Positions 48,086 to 57,179 of a DNA stretch of 64,000 nucleotides are shown here, one piece after another. Origin of the DNA: Rhodothermales bacterium (GTDB lineage: Bacteria > Bacteroidota > Rhodothermia > Rhodothermales > JAHQVL01). The notes under the pieces were generated by a model. That model searched no databases and was not told where the DNA came from. It saw only the letters and a program-made list of their open reading frames with translations. The stretch covers positions 124,001-188,000 of the forward strand of contig JAWKNW010000002.1 of assembly GCA_041391505.1 (NCBI GenBank). The letters are read 5' to 3'. Position 1 is the first letter of the stretch. Each line of letters starts with the position of its first letter. Both the position numbers and the translations under genes were made by a program.

Positions 48086-49243
48086 TCAGCGCGTCGAGAA
48101 CGTGAACGTGGTCGTGGTCCGGTACACCTGGCCCGGATCGAGCCGCGTCGAGGGGAAATCCGGCTTGTTCGGCGAGTCCGGAAAATGCTGCGTTTCGAGG
48201 CACAGCCCGTGGCGGAAGTCGTACGGCGTGCCGTCCGGAGCCTTGTACGCGCCGTCGAGGAAGTTGCCGGTGTAGAACTGCACACCGGGTTCGGTCGTGC
48301 GGACCGTCAGCACGCGGCCCGTGGACGGGGCATAGACTTCGGCGGCCAGCTGGAGCCCGTCGCCGTTCCGGTTGAGCACGAAGTTGTGGTCGTAGCCGCG
48401 GCCATAGGCGATCTGCTGGTTGTCCGCATCGATGCGCTCGCCGATCCGGTGCGCGGTGGTAAAATCGAACGGCGTGCCGGCCACGGGCGCGAGTTCGCCC
48501 GTCGGGATGAGGTTCTCATCCACCGGCGTGTACCGGTCGGCATTGATACGGATTTCGTGGTCGAGGATCGGCGTCTTCCCGCCGTCCTTCAGGTTGAAAT
48601 AGGTGTGGTTCGTGAGGTTGACGACGGTCGGCTTGTCGGTCCGCGCCTCGTAGTCGAGCCGCAGCGTGTTGTCGTCGGTCAGCGTGTAGGTCACCTTCGC
48701 ATCCAGCGTCCCCGGATACCCTTCCTCGCCGTCGGCGCTCCGGTACGAGAACTCGATCGCGACGCCGTCTTCCACGTTGATCGGCGTGGCGTCCCACAGC
48801 TGCTTGTCGAATCCCTTGAGCCCGCCATGCAGGCTGTTCGGGCCGTTGTTGATGGGCAGGTTGTAGGTAGTCCCGTCCAGCGTGAACGAGCCTTTCCCGA
48901 TGCGGTTGGCATACCGGCCGGCCACGGCGCCGAAGAACGGGCTACCGCCCAGATAGGCGTCGAGGTTGTCGTAACCGAGCGTCACCTCCCCCATCGCCCC
49001 CTTGCGGTCGGGCACCTTGATCGAGGTGATGATGGCGCCGTACGCCGTCAGCTGCACCTCCATCCCCCGGGTATTGACCAGCGTGTAGAGGCCGACGTTG
49101 CGGCCGTCGGGCATGGTGCCGTAGGACGTGCTGATGATTTTGGGCAGATCGGTCGAAGACATATCGTCAGAGGATTGACAACTTGCTACGAGAAGGCTGC
49201 CGGCCAGGAGGACGGCGTACGAAGTGATGGCGCGACGTTTCAT
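48086..49243 (-). CDS. galM: aldose 1-epimerase (galactose mutarotase), lipoprotein
   Basis: 385 residues from MKRRAITSYAVLLAGSLLVA; lipid Cys22 in VASC shows export and lipidation. The mutarotase fold shows NGPNSLHGG with H139, TNHTYFNL with the catalytic acid H213, and the C-terminal CLETQHFPDSPN with base E350. It equilibrates alpha and beta aldoses in the periplasm, so it may act on galactose or rhamnose entering the cell. It lies 67 bp after lutC on the same strand and before galE. Confidence 0.93.
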   Translation of the reverse strand: MKRRAITSYAVLLAGSLLVASCQSSDDMSSTDLPKIISTSYGTMPDGRNVGLYTLVNTRGMEVQLTAYGAIITSIKVPDRKGAMGEVTLGYDNLDAYLGGSPFFGAVAGRYANRIGKGSFTLDGTTYNLPINNGPNSLHGGLKGFDKQLWDATPINVEDGVAIEFSYRSADGEEGYPGTLDAKVTYTLTDDNTLRLDYEARTDKPTVVNLTNHTYFNLKDGGKTPILDHEIRINADRYTPVDENLIPTGELAPVAGTPFDFTTAHRIGERIDADNQQIAYGRGYDHNFVLNRNGDGLQLAAEVYAPSTGRVLTVRTTEPGVQFYTGNFLDGAYKAPDGTPYDFRHGLCLETQHFPDSPNKPDFPSTRLDPGQVYRTTTTFTFSTR

Positions 49244-49310
49244 CGAGGTTGGATGCAGGTGGTCGGGTGAGGACGACGGCATGTTACGATACCCCGAGCA
49301 ATTCTGCCAA

Positions 49311-49883
49311 TCACACGAGCAGGACGAGCAGGCTCCGCGGCCCGTGCGCTCCAAGAACGAGGGATTGTTCGATATCGGCCGTCTTCGACGGGCCGGCGAT
49401 GAAGGCGCCGAAGCCGTCCTCGTCGATCCGGACGGCGGCATAGGCCGCGTGCATGTCGGCGACCAGCGCGCCGGCGTCCAGCACGATGACCAGATGCTGC
49501 GCGAGGAAGGGCGCGGCCCGGTGCACCATCCGCCGCTCGGGCATCCAGACGGCGCCGTTTTCCACGACGCCCAGCACGCCTTCGAGGACGAGCACGTCGA
49601 CCGGGGCCAGATCGTGCGGGTCGGCTATCGCATCGAGCGAAAGCGTGCCGGCGATCTCGGGCACTGCGGAAGCCACGACCTTCGCGTCCGGGTAGACCCG
49701 CCGCACGGCGTCGGCGATGCCGGCGCGCGCGACCTGCTCGGCGCGGCCGCCGATGGCGGCAACGGTCTCCATGAAGGCCGAGACGTCCGTGCTCGACGAA
49801 AACGGCGCGACAGAACCGGGCAGCGGCGTCGCCGCCGGCTTGTGGGCGCGCACGGCGCTGAGGATGGCATCGCGGCTGTTCAT
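49311..49883 (-). CDS. lutC: LutC/YkgG (LUD-domain) lactate utilization protein
   Basis: 190 residues from MNSRDAILSAVRAHKPAAT. The LUD domain shows VLVLEGVLGVVENGAVW and the C-terminal VLGAHGPRSLLVLLV. With LutA and LutB it forms an iron-sulphur complex that oxidises L-lactate to pyruvate. Its ATG overlaps the LutB stop by four bases (ATGA). This is third in the lutABC order expected for this type of operon. Confidence 0.92.
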   Translation of the reverse strand: MNSRDAILSAVRAHKPAATPLPGSVAPFSSSTDVSAFMETVAAIGGRAEQVARAGIADAVRRVYPDAKVVASAVPEIAGTLSLDAIADPHDLAPVDVLVLEGVLGVVENGAVWMPERRMVHRAAPFLAQHLVIVLDAGALVADMHAAYAAVRIDEDGFGAFIAGPSKTADIEQSLVLGAHGPRSLLVLLV

Positions 49884-51241
49884 GTCGCTCTCCTGTTCTT
49901 GCGGTACCACTGCTGAAAACTCGTCGTCGCCGGCCCGGGCCACTCCCGATCCCGCCCCCAGGGCAGACGGCGGGTGATCCAGCCGGGCGCGACCCGCAGC
50001 AGGCGCCGCCCGATCGCGCCGGCCCACGAGAGCCGGCCGGCGCTGCGCAGCACCCATCCACCCATCTTCATCCCCATCGTTTTCCCCGCCGGCAGATGGC
50101 CGGCCTGCACGACGAGCTGCCGCCAGCGATACAGCTGTTCGTGGATATCGATCTTGACCGGGCAGACGTCGCTGCACGACCCGCACAGCGTCGATGCAAA
50201 CGGCAGGTCGGCGTGTTTCTGCAGATCCTTGCCGGGCGAAAGGATCGCGCCGATGGGTCCCGGGATCGTGGCCTGGTAGCTGTAGCCCCCGCTCCGGCGG
50301 TAAATGGGGCAGGTGTTCAGGCAGGCGCCGCAGCGGATGCATTTAAGGGACCGCCAGAAATCGGGCCGGCTCAGCTGCTCGGTGCGGCCGTTGTCCACCA
50401 GCACCACGTGCAGCTCGGTCCCCGGCCTCGGGCGGGAGAAGTGCGACGTGTACACTGTCATGTGCTGCCCCGTGGCGCTGCGCGCCAGGAGCCGGGTAAA
50501 CACGCCGAGGTCCTCGGCCCGGGGGATCAGCTTCTCGATGCCCATGCACGCGATGTGCACGCGCGCCAGGTGCACGCCCAGATCCGCGTTGCCCTCGTTG
50601 GTGCATACGACGAACCCGCCCGTCTCCGCCACCGCGAAGTTGACGCCGGTGATGGCCGCCTCCGCCCCCAGAAACCGGCTGCGGAGATGCTGGCGGGCGA
50701 CTTCCGTGAGGTATTTCGGATCGGTCGCGCCGGCCTCCGAACCCAGCCTTTCGTGAAACAGCACGCCGATGTCTTCCTTCTTGAGGTGGATCGCCGGCAT
50801 GACGATGTGGCTCGGGGGCTCCTCGAGCAGCTGCACGATGCGTTCGCCCAGATCGGTATCCACCACCTCCAGGCCGGCGGCTTCGAGATACGGATTCAGG
50901 TGGCACTCCTCGGTGAGCATCGACTTGCTCTTGACCAGGCGCTGCACGCCGTGCCGCTGGAGAATGTCGAGCACGATCCGGTTGTGCTCCGCCGCGTCGC
51001 GCGCCCAGTGCACCTGGATGCCGTTCGCCACCGCCCGGGCCTCGAATCGTTCGAGATAGGTGTCCAGGTTCGTCAGTGTGTGCTCCTTGATCTCCGAAGC
51101 GCGTTCGCGGAGCGCTTCCCACTCGGGCACGCTCTGGCTCGCCCGGTCCCGCTTCGCGCGAACGAACCAGATCGACTCGTCGTGCCAGTCGGTGCGGGCC
51201 TCATCGGCGATAAATCGGGCGGCGGCTTCGGAATGGGACAC
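49880..51241 (-). CDS. lutB: LutB lactate utilization iron-sulphur protein
   Basis: 453 residues. The N-terminal LUD-like part is followed by two [4Fe-4S] motifs: CIRCGACLNTCP at about residue 300 and CGSCSDVCP at about 350. LutB is the central iron-sulphur subunit of the L-lactate oxidation complex LutABC. The ATG at 51241 is 84 bp after the LutA stop; the gap contains GGAACCTG-type repeats. The gene ends overlapping lutC. Confidence 0.95.
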   Translation of the reverse strand: MSHSEAAARFIADEARTDWHDESIWFVRAKRDRASQSVPEWEALRERASEIKEHTLTNLDTYLERFEARAVANGIQVHWARDAAEHNRIVLDILQRHGVQRLVKSKSMLTEECHLNPYLEAAGLEVVDTDLGERIVQLLEEPPSHIVMPAIHLKKEDIGVLFHERLGSEAGATDPKYLTEVARQHLRSRFLGAEAAITGVNFAVAETGGFVVCTNEGNADLGVHLARVHIACMGIEKLIPRAEDLGVFTRLLARSATGQHMTVYTSHFSRPRPGTELHVVLVDNGRTEQLSRPDFWRSLKCIRCGACLNTCPIYRRSGGYSYQATIPGPIGAILSPGKDLQKHADLPFASTLCGSCSDVCPVKIDIHEQLYRWRQLVVQAGHLPAGKTMGMKMGGWVLRSAGRLSWAGAIGRRLLRVAPGWITRRLPWGRDREWPGPATTSFQQWYRKNRRAT

Positions 51242-51325
51242 AGGGATGGCTCAGGGCAAAATGAAACATGCAAAATGAATGCAAGGGCATCGATTAGCAC
51301 AAATCGATGGAGGCAAGCCTCCCAA

Positions 51326-52093
51326 TTACGGACCTGGAACCTGCACCCTGGAACCTGCAACCTGCCCCGCAAGAATCTCCGCGACATGCAGGAAGCGGAC
51401 CGGGCGACGCTCGCGCCGGCCGAGACCCTGCAGGTGCATCAGGCACGACATGTCGGTCCCTGTGATCACTTCCACGCCGTGACGCGCGTGATCGTTGAGC
51501 CGGTCGCGCCCCATCTTGACAGAGAGGGCTTCCTCGTTGACCGCAAAGGTGCCGCCGAACCCGCAGCATTCGTCGGATCGGTCGAGATCGACCAGTTCGA
51601 TGCCCTCCACCATCTCGAGGAGCTGCCGCGGCTTGCTGTAGGCCGGCTCGTTCCGTTCCGAGCTTTTGCCCAGCCGCAGCCCGCGCAGCCCGTGACAGCT
51701 TTCATGGATGCCCACCCGGTGCGGAAAGCGCGCATCGAGCCGGTCCACCCGGAGCACATCCACCAGAAACTGGCACAGCTCGTAGGTCCGGTCGTGCAGA
51801 CGCTGCACCATCGCCGCGTCGCCCAGGCCGCCAAAATGCTCCTTGACATGCAGGACGCAGCTGCCCGACGGCGAAACGATATAATCGAACCGCCCGAACG
51901 TGTCCGCGAACCCCTCCATGATGGGGAGGCTCTGCGCCTCGAAGCCGGCATTCGCCAGCGGCTGTCCGCAGCACGTCTGGTTCTCCGGCACGGCGACCGT
52001 GCACCCGAGCCGCTCCAGCAATCCCAGCGTCGCGATCGCGACGCCCGGATAAAACTGGTCGATGTAGCAGGGCACGAAGAGGGCTACGTTCAT
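51326..52093 (-). CDS. lutA: LutA/GlcF-like (Fe-S)-binding oxidoreductase
   Basis: 255 residues from MNVALFVPCYIDQFYPGVA at 52093. Two CCG domains are visible: TCCGQPLANAG (about 48-58) and ECCGFGGTFAVNEEALS (about 185), plus SGSC; these bind iron-sulphur or heterodisulfide-type centres. First gene of lutABC. The final residues (AGQVAGSRVQVPGP) are encoded by the GGAACCTG repeat that precedes lutB, so the C terminus may have been extended by a repeat insertion. Confidence 0.93.
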   Translation of the reverse strand: MNVALFVPCYIDQFYPGVAIATLGLLERLGCTVAVPENQTCCGQPLANAGFEAQSLPIMEGFADTFGRFDYIVSPSGSCVLHVKEHFGGLGDAAMVQRLHDRTYELCQFLVDVLRVDRLDARFPHRVGIHESCHGLRGLRLGKSSERNEPAYSKPRQLLEMVEGIELVDLDRSDECCGFGGTFAVNEEALSVKMGRDRLNDHARHGVEVITGTDMSCLMHLQGLGRRERRPVRFLHVAEILAGQVAGSRVQVPGP

Positions 52094-52173
52094 GGTTTCA
52101 TGTTTAAGGCTCAAGGTTCAAGGATCTGACGTCTCCTTGAACCTTGAACATAGAACCTTAAACCGTTCCGGCG
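52094..52173. repeat. inverted repeat between rhaEW and lutA
   Basis: CAAGGTTCAAGGA (52112-52124) pairs with TCCTTGAACCTTG (52134-52146), 13-bp arms; outer GTTTAAGG/CCTTAAAC extends the structure. It could terminate or attenuate between rhaEW and lutA. Related CCTGGAACCTGCA direct copies lie between lutA and lutB. Confidence 0.6.
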
Positions 52174-54351
52174 TTACCGCCGGAAGGCATCCGCCAGCCC
52201 GCCATCGACATTGATGATCTGGCCGGTGGTTTTGGCGAGCCGGTCGCTGGCCAGGAGGAAGATGGCCTCCGACTGGTCGGCCGGAGTGATGGCTTTTTTG
52301 GTCAGGGTGCGCTGGCTGTAGAAGCCCGCGAGCTTGTCGCGCAGCGCTTCGGTGGTCTCGCGGTCGCTCCATTCGATCCCGTATTTGATCAGGGAGGCGA
52401 TGACGCGGTCGCGCGGAAACATGGCGCTGCCGGCGACGACCGTGGCCGGCGCGACGCCGTTGACGCGCACCAGCGGCGCCAGCTCGATCGCGAGCTCGCG
52501 GATCAGGTGGTCCGATGCGGCCTTGCTGGCGTCGTAGGCGATGCTGCCGCGCTTGGCGACGACGGCGTTGACGCTGGTGGTGATGACCATGCTGCCGGAC
52601 AGCCCCTGCGCCCGCCAGATGCCGGCGGCTTCCTCGGCGGCGATATTCGGGCCCATCGTGTTGACGGCGAAGGTCTTGGCCCACAGCTCGTCCGGGATCC
52701 GCCCCGACGCGTCGGGGGCGACGTACAGGCCGGCGGTAAAGATCACGAGGTCGATGCCGCCGTAGGCCAGCACCGTCTGCCGCAGCGCGGCGGCCACCGA
52801 GGCGCGGTTGGTCGCGTCGGCGGCCACGCCGATCGCGTCGCCGCAGCCCGAGATGCCGGTGCCGGCCACGCCGATCCCGAGGCCGACGCGGTCCAGGATG
52901 TCCAGAGCGGTCTGTTCGGCGGCCGCCTGCTGCAGATCTACCGACGCCACGACGGCGCCCTCGGCCACGAGCCGGCCGGCGACTTCCTTCCCGATCCCGC
53001 TGCCGGCGCCGAAGACGACGGCGATCCGGCGCGACAGCTCCTTCTCGCGCGGCATCCGCTTCAGTTTGGCCTCCTCGAGCGCCCAGTACTCGATGTCGAA
53101 CGCCTCCTGACGGGGCAGCGCCGTGTAACGGTCCACCGCCTCCGCCCCGCGCATGACCTCGACGGCGCACTTGTAGAACTCGGCCGTGACGCGGGATTCG
53201 CTTTTGGTCTTGCCCCACGCGACCATGCCCAGGCCCGGGATGAGCACGACCGTCGGGCTGCCGCCGCGCATCGCCGGCGAATCGGGGCGTTTGCAGGCGT
53301 TGTAATAGGCCGCGTAGTCATTCTGGTAGGCGGCGATGCCGTCTACGAGTTTCTGCTTGAGCGCATCGACCGACTCGCTGGCGGGGTCCCAGTCGATGTA
53401 CATCGGCTTGATCTTGGTGCGCAGGAAGTGGTCCGGGCACGAGGTGCCGAGTTCGGCGAGGCGGGGGGCGCCGACGGCGTTGACAAAATCGAGCACGGCC
53501 GGATCGGCCTCGACGGTGGCGATCATGCGGTGCTCCTGCGCGAGCCGGCCACGGAGCCACGGCAGCAGGCCGGCGAGGATCTCCTCGCGATCGGCATCCG
53601 CCATCGGCTTGAATTTCGCGCCGCCGAACACCGCCTGGCCGTTGTCGCGCGCGGCGAGAAACGCCGCCGCCTTGTCGATCAGTTCGAGGCTGAGCAGGTA
53701 ACACGCCTTGTCGTCGTCCGCCCAGTTGATGAGGCCGTGGCCGCCCAGCATGACGCCCCGTGCGCTCGGATGCGCGCGGCATACCTCCTGCAGGGTGAGC
53801 CCGAGTTCAAAACCGGGGCGCTGCCAGTCGACCCAGATCACGTCGTCGCCGTACACCTCGCGCGTGAGCGCCGGCCCGTTCTGGGCGGTCGCCAGCGCGA
53901 TGCACGCCACCGGGTGGGTGTGGTCGACATGCTTGAACGGCACGAAGCTGTGCAGCGGCGTATCGATCGACGAGGCGCGGGGGTTCAGGTTGAACGTGCA
54001 ATGGCGGTACATGTCCACCATGGCGTCTTCCGCCGGCGTTTTGGGGCCGCGGGGGGTCATGCCGGCGTACACGTCCTGGAGGGCAATCAGCCGATCCTGA
54101 TACAGCGACGCAAAGTTTTCCCGCTTCGACGTGCGCAGGTCGCCGCCCGACCCTTTCACCCAAAGGACCTCGACCGTCTCGCCGGTCATGGGGTCCGTTT
54201 CGGCCAGTTTGGCGGAGGTATTGCCGCCGCCGGTGTTTGTGATCCGCCAATCTTGGCCGAGCAGGTTGGAGCGATAGACGAGGCGTTCGACAGGGTCGAG
54301 ACGATTCGCAACGGCGTCGTCCCAGAGGTTTTGCACGTGTTTCAAGTTCAT
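52174..54351 (-). CDS. rhaEW: bifunctional rhamnulose-1-phosphate aldolase / L-lactaldehyde dehydrogenase (RhaEW type)
   Basis: 725 residues. Residues 1-430 are a class II aldolase with zinc-binding histidines in HVDHTHPVAC (H144, H146) and GGHG (H205). Residues 442-725 are a short-chain dehydrogenase with VVFGAGSGIGKEVAG (448-454 glycine motif) and Y606/K610 in IAYDASKAASD. Fused enzymes of this type (RhaEW) are known in several rhamnose pathways: the aldolase half splits rhamnulose-1-phosphate into DHAP and L-lactaldehyde, and the SDR half is assigned to oxidise the aldehyde to L-lactate. A 20-bp palindrome (54362-54381) lies 11 bp before the ATG. Confidence 0.92.
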   Translation of the reverse strand: MNLKHVQNLWDDAVANRLDPVERLVYRSNLLGQDWRITNTGGGNTSAKLAETDPMTGETVEVLWVKGSGGDLRTSKRENFASLYQDRLIALQDVYAGMTPRGPKTPAEDAMVDMYRHCTFNLNPRASSIDTPLHSFVPFKHVDHTHPVACIALATAQNGPALTREVYGDDVIWVDWQRPGFELGLTLQEVCRAHPSARGVMLGGHGLINWADDDKACYLLSLELIDKAAAFLAARDNGQAVFGGAKFKPMADADREEILAGLLPWLRGRLAQEHRMIATVEADPAVLDFVNAVGAPRLAELGTSCPDHFLRTKIKPMYIDWDPASESVDALKQKLVDGIAAYQNDYAAYYNACKRPDSPAMRGGSPTVVLIPGLGMVAWGKTKSESRVTAEFYKCAVEVMRGAEAVDRYTALPRQEAFDIEYWALEEAKLKRMPREKELSRRIAVVFGAGSGIGKEVAGRLVAEGAVVASVDLQQAAAEQTALDILDRVGLGIGVAGTGISGCGDAIGVAADATNRASVAAALRQTVLAYGGIDLVIFTAGLYVAPDASGRIPDELWAKTFAVNTMGPNIAAEEAAGIWRAQGLSGSMVITTSVNAVVAKRGSIAYDASKAASDHLIRELAIELAPLVRVNGVAPATVVAGSAMFPRDRVIASLIKYGIEWSDRETTEALRDKLAGFYSQRTLTKKAITPADQSEAIFLLASDRLAKTTGQIINVDGGLADAFRR

Positions 54352-54361
54352 ATCGTCTGAA

Positions 54362-54381
54362 GGGCGGACGGCCGTCCGCCC
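54362..54381. repeat. 20-bp perfect palindrome just before the rhaEW start
   Basis: GGGCGGACGGCCGTCCGCCC is its own reverse complement and occupies positions -11 to -30 relative to the rhaEW ATG on the minus strand, where a ribosome-binding site would be. A variant of the same unit (followed by the same CGTACG) lies at 54411-54428 in the end of rhaB. Confidence 0.75.
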
Positions 54382-54394
54382 GTACGGGAGCAAG

Positions 54395-55858
54395 TCAGGA
54401 TTTCGGGGAGCGGGCAGCCGTCTGCCCGTACGTGGCGAGGTCGGAGGACCGCGCAGCCGCTTCGTGGAGGCTGAGGTCCGCCGGCAGGTCGCCCATGGCG
54501 CGCGCCTGGATGAGCAGGTTGCCCAGCGCGGTCGCCTCGGCGGGGCCGGCGACGACGCGCCGGCCACACGCAGCCGCGGTGCAGGCGCACAGCAAGTCGT
54601 TTTGCGATCCACCACCGAACAGATGAATCGTGTCGATAGTTTCGCCCAGCACGTCCTCCAGGTCGAGCAGCGCGCGCCGATAGCTGTCGGCGATGCTTTC
54701 CAGCACGATGCGGGCGAGGACGCCGCGCGAAGCCGGGTCGGGCAGGCCGCGTTCGGTCAGCCAGCCGCGCAGGCGCGCCTCCATGCCGCCCCGCGCCAGG
54801 AACCGGTCGTCCTCGAGCGTGATGAGCGCCGGCGCCGGTCCGGCCGCGCGGGCTTCCTCGATCAGCGCCGCCCAGCTCAGCGCCTGCCCCGCCTCGTTCC
54901 ATTCGCGCATGCACTCCTGGAGCGACCAGAGTCCGGTCAGGTTTTTCAGGAATCGGATGGTGCCATCGACGCCGGCCTCATGCGTGTAGCCCGCACGCCG
55001 GGCCGCTTCCGTCACGAGCGGCGCCGTCCGCTCGACGCCGAGGAGCGACCAGGTGCCGCAGCTGATGTAGGCCCAATGCCCGGATGCCGGCGTGGCGGGC
55101 GCGGCGGCGACGGCGCATCCGGTGTCGTGCGAACAGGTGGCCACGACCTGCACGCCCGGGTCCGCATGCAGGGGTCCGAGCACGGTCCCCGACGGGACGA
55201 TCTCCGTCCACTGCCGCGCGTCGAGCCCGAAGGCGTCCATCAGGGGCCGGGCCCATCGCGGACGGCCGGCCTCCATCATCTGGCTGGTGCTCGCGATCGA
55301 GATTTCCGTCTTGAGAACACCGCAAAGCCGGTAGTGGAGATAATCCGCCAGAAACGCGTGCCGATGCACGCGGCGCAGCGCCTCGGGATCGGAGGCCTGA
55401 TCGGCCAGCACCTGGTAGAGGGTATTGAAGGGCAAAAACTGGATGCCCGTCTGCCGGTAGATCTCCGCCGCCGGCACGACCCCGAAGGCGCGATCCATCA
55501 TCCCGTGGGTGCGCGTGTCGCGGTAGCAGAACGGCCGGCGCAGCGGCCGGTCGTCCGCATCCAGCGGCACATAATCCACGCCCCAGGCATCGACGGAGAC
55601 CGAGCGCAGCGCATCGGTGGCGTCCCGCGCGGTGCGGAAGCCGGCTTCGAGTTCGCGTTCGATGGTATCCAGATCCCAGTACAGCCGCTCGCCTTCCTCG
55701 ACGATCGGCGTGACAAACCGGTGCACCTCTTCCAGATGCATCCGCTCCCCGTCCCAGATACCCAGCAGGGCCCGACTGCTCGACGCGCCGAGGTCGAATG
55801 CGAGATAGGCGGGGAGCGCGCGTTTCGAGGAGACGGACGAAAGGGCCTGAGGCATCAT
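54395..55858 (-). CDS. rhaB: rhamnulokinase
   Basis: 487 residues, the RhaB length. FGGY-kinase features: the N-terminal AFDLGASSSRALLGIWDG, SVDAWGVDYVPLDADD (catalytic Asp region), SHDTGCAVAAAP and LFGGGSQNDLLCACTA. It phosphorylates L-rhamnulose to L-rhamnulose-1-phosphate with ATP. The last dozen residues (TYGQTAARSPKS) are encoded by the palindromic unit at 54411-54428, so the C terminus may be repeat-derived. Stop lies 43 bp before the rhaEW start. Confidence 0.94.
   Translation of the reverse strand: MMPQALSSVSSKRALPAYLAFDLGASSSRALLGIWDGERMHLEEVHRFVTPIVEEGERLYWDLDTIERELEAGFRTARDATDALRSVSVDAWGVDYVPLDADDRPLRRPFCYRDTRTHGMMDRAFGVVPAAEIYRQTGIQFLPFNTLYQVLADQASDPEALRRVHRHAFLADYLHYRLCGVLKTEISIASTSQMMEAGRPRWARPLMDAFGLDARQWTEIVPSGTVLGPLHADPGVQVVATCSHDTGCAVAAAPATPASGHWAYISCGTWSLLGVERTAPLVTEAARRAGYTHEAGVDGTIRFLKNLTGLWSLQECMREWNEAGQALSWAALIEEARAAGPAPALITLEDDRFLARGGMEARLRGWLTERGLPDPASRGVLARIVLESIADSYRRALLDLEDVLGETIDTIHLFGGGSQNDLLCACTAAACGRRVVAGPAEATALGNLLIQARAMGDLPADLSLHEAAARSSDLATYGQTAARSPKS
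54411..54428. repeat. palindromic unit overlapping the 3' end of rhaB
   Basis: CGGGCAG (54411-54417) pairs with CTGCCCG (54422-54428) around CCGT and is followed by TACG. It is a variant of the unit at 54362-54381; both run into CCCGTACG. It is translated as the last codons of rhaB. Confidence 0.6.
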
Positions 55859-55892
55859 GATCGGGCGCTACGCGGCATGCATCCTCACGCCG

Positions 55893-57176
55893 TCACAGAC
55901 TCTGGGGCGGCACATAGGCCGCGCTGTGACGCGATTCCGCGACCGCCTCACGGTACCCGGAATGCCGGAAGGCGAGCAGCGGATCGATGGCTCCGCCGGC
56001 GCGCCGGCGCGCCTCGGCGATCAGCGGGCGCACATCCGTTTCGAACGCGGTCTTCAGCGTCATTTCGGCCATCAGGACGTCGTTGGCGTCCTGATAGGCC
56101 GCCAGCGCCTCGCGGTCCACGAGGAGCGCCTTGGCATAGGCGCGCTGGAGCTCCTGCACGCTCTGCAGGAGCGCCTCGATCGGATCCTTGAGGTTGTGGC
56201 TCTGGTCGAGCATGTACGCCGGCCGGAAGTTCGGCACCCGGTCGTGCGCCGCATCCACGAGTTCGTTGAAGACCAGGAAGAGCTGGTAGGGCCGGATGGA
56301 GCCCGTCGTCAGGTCGTCGTCGCCGTACTTGGAGTCGTTGAAGTGGAAGCCGCCCAGCTTGCCGGCCCCGATCAGCCGCGCGACGATCTGCTCGATGTTC
56401 GCATTGGGCAGATGGTGCCCCAGATCCACCAGACAGAACGCCCGCTCGCCGAGCGCCGACGCGAGGAGGTAGGACGAACCCCAGTCCTGCACGACGGTCG
56501 AATAAAAAGCCGGCTCGTAGGGTTTGTGTTCGGTAAAGATCCGCCAGTCGGCGGGAAGGTGTGCGTAGATCGCGTGGAGGCTGGTGAGCGTGCGGTCGAA
56601 GCTCTTCCGGAGGCTCGATTGCCCCGGGAAGTTGCTCCCGTCGGCCAGCCAGACGGTGATCGCGTCCGACCCCAGCGTCTTGCCGACGTCGATGACGTGC
56701 AGGTGATGATCGATCGCCTGGCGGCGGACGTCGGCGCTCGTGTGGCAGAGCGAGCCGAACTTGTAGCTGTGTTCCTGGCCGGCCTGATCCTGGAAGGTGT
56801 TCGAGTTCACCGCGTCGAAGCCCAGCCCGAGCGCGTCGGCGTGGGCCTTGAGGGCCGCCGGGTCCTCCGGCTCGTCCCACGGGATGTGGAGCGACACCTT
56901 CGAGCAGGATCGCATCAGCTGGTGGATCAGCGCGATGTCCTCCATCTTCTCGTAGATGTCGCGCGGCTCGCCGATGCCGGGAAAGCGGCCGAAGCGCGTG
57001 CCGCCGGTGCCGAGCGCCCACGACGGGATCGCGACCTCGAAGTGTTGTACCGCCTCGATGATGGCGTCCAGGCTCACGCCCTGGCGCGCGAGTTGGTCGC
57101 CGAGATACCGGATGTCGGCATCATGGCCGACCTGCAGGCCGGCGTTCTGCCGCGCAATAAAATCTGCATGCAACAT
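55893..57176 (-). CDS. rhaI: L-rhamnose isomerase (RhaI type)
   Basis: 427 residues. The TIM-barrel isomerase pattern of the RhaI family (Pseudomonas stutzeri-type, unlike E. coli RhaA) includes WALGTGGTRFGRFPG near the N terminus, IFTEHKPYEPAFY, the metal-site region VDLGHHLPNANIEQIVA, and GGFHFNDSKYGDDDL. It converts L-rhamnose to L-rhamnulose. It lies 34 bp before rhaB and 3 bp after the 57-aa membrane protein. Catalytic metals are inferred from the conserved Glu/Asp/His positions. Confidence 0.93.
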   Translation of the reverse strand: MLHADFIARQNAGLQVGHDADIRYLGDQLARQGVSLDAIIEAVQHFEVAIPSWALGTGGTRFGRFPGIGEPRDIYEKMEDIALIHQLMRSCSKVSLHIPWDEPEDPAALKAHADALGLGFDAVNSNTFQDQAGQEHSYKFGSLCHTSADVRRQAIDHHLHVIDVGKTLGSDAITVWLADGSNFPGQSSLRKSFDRTLTSLHAIYAHLPADWRIFTEHKPYEPAFYSTVVQDWGSSYLLASALGERAFCLVDLGHHLPNANIEQIVARLIGAGKLGGFHFNDSKYGDDDLTTGSIRPYQLFLVFNELVDAAHDRVPNFRPAYMLDQSHNLKDPIEALLQSVQELQRAYAKALLVDREALAAYQDANDVLMAEMTLKTAFETDVRPLIAEARRRAGGAIDPLLAFRHSGYREAVAESRHSAAYVPPQSL

Positions 57177-57179
57177 GGG

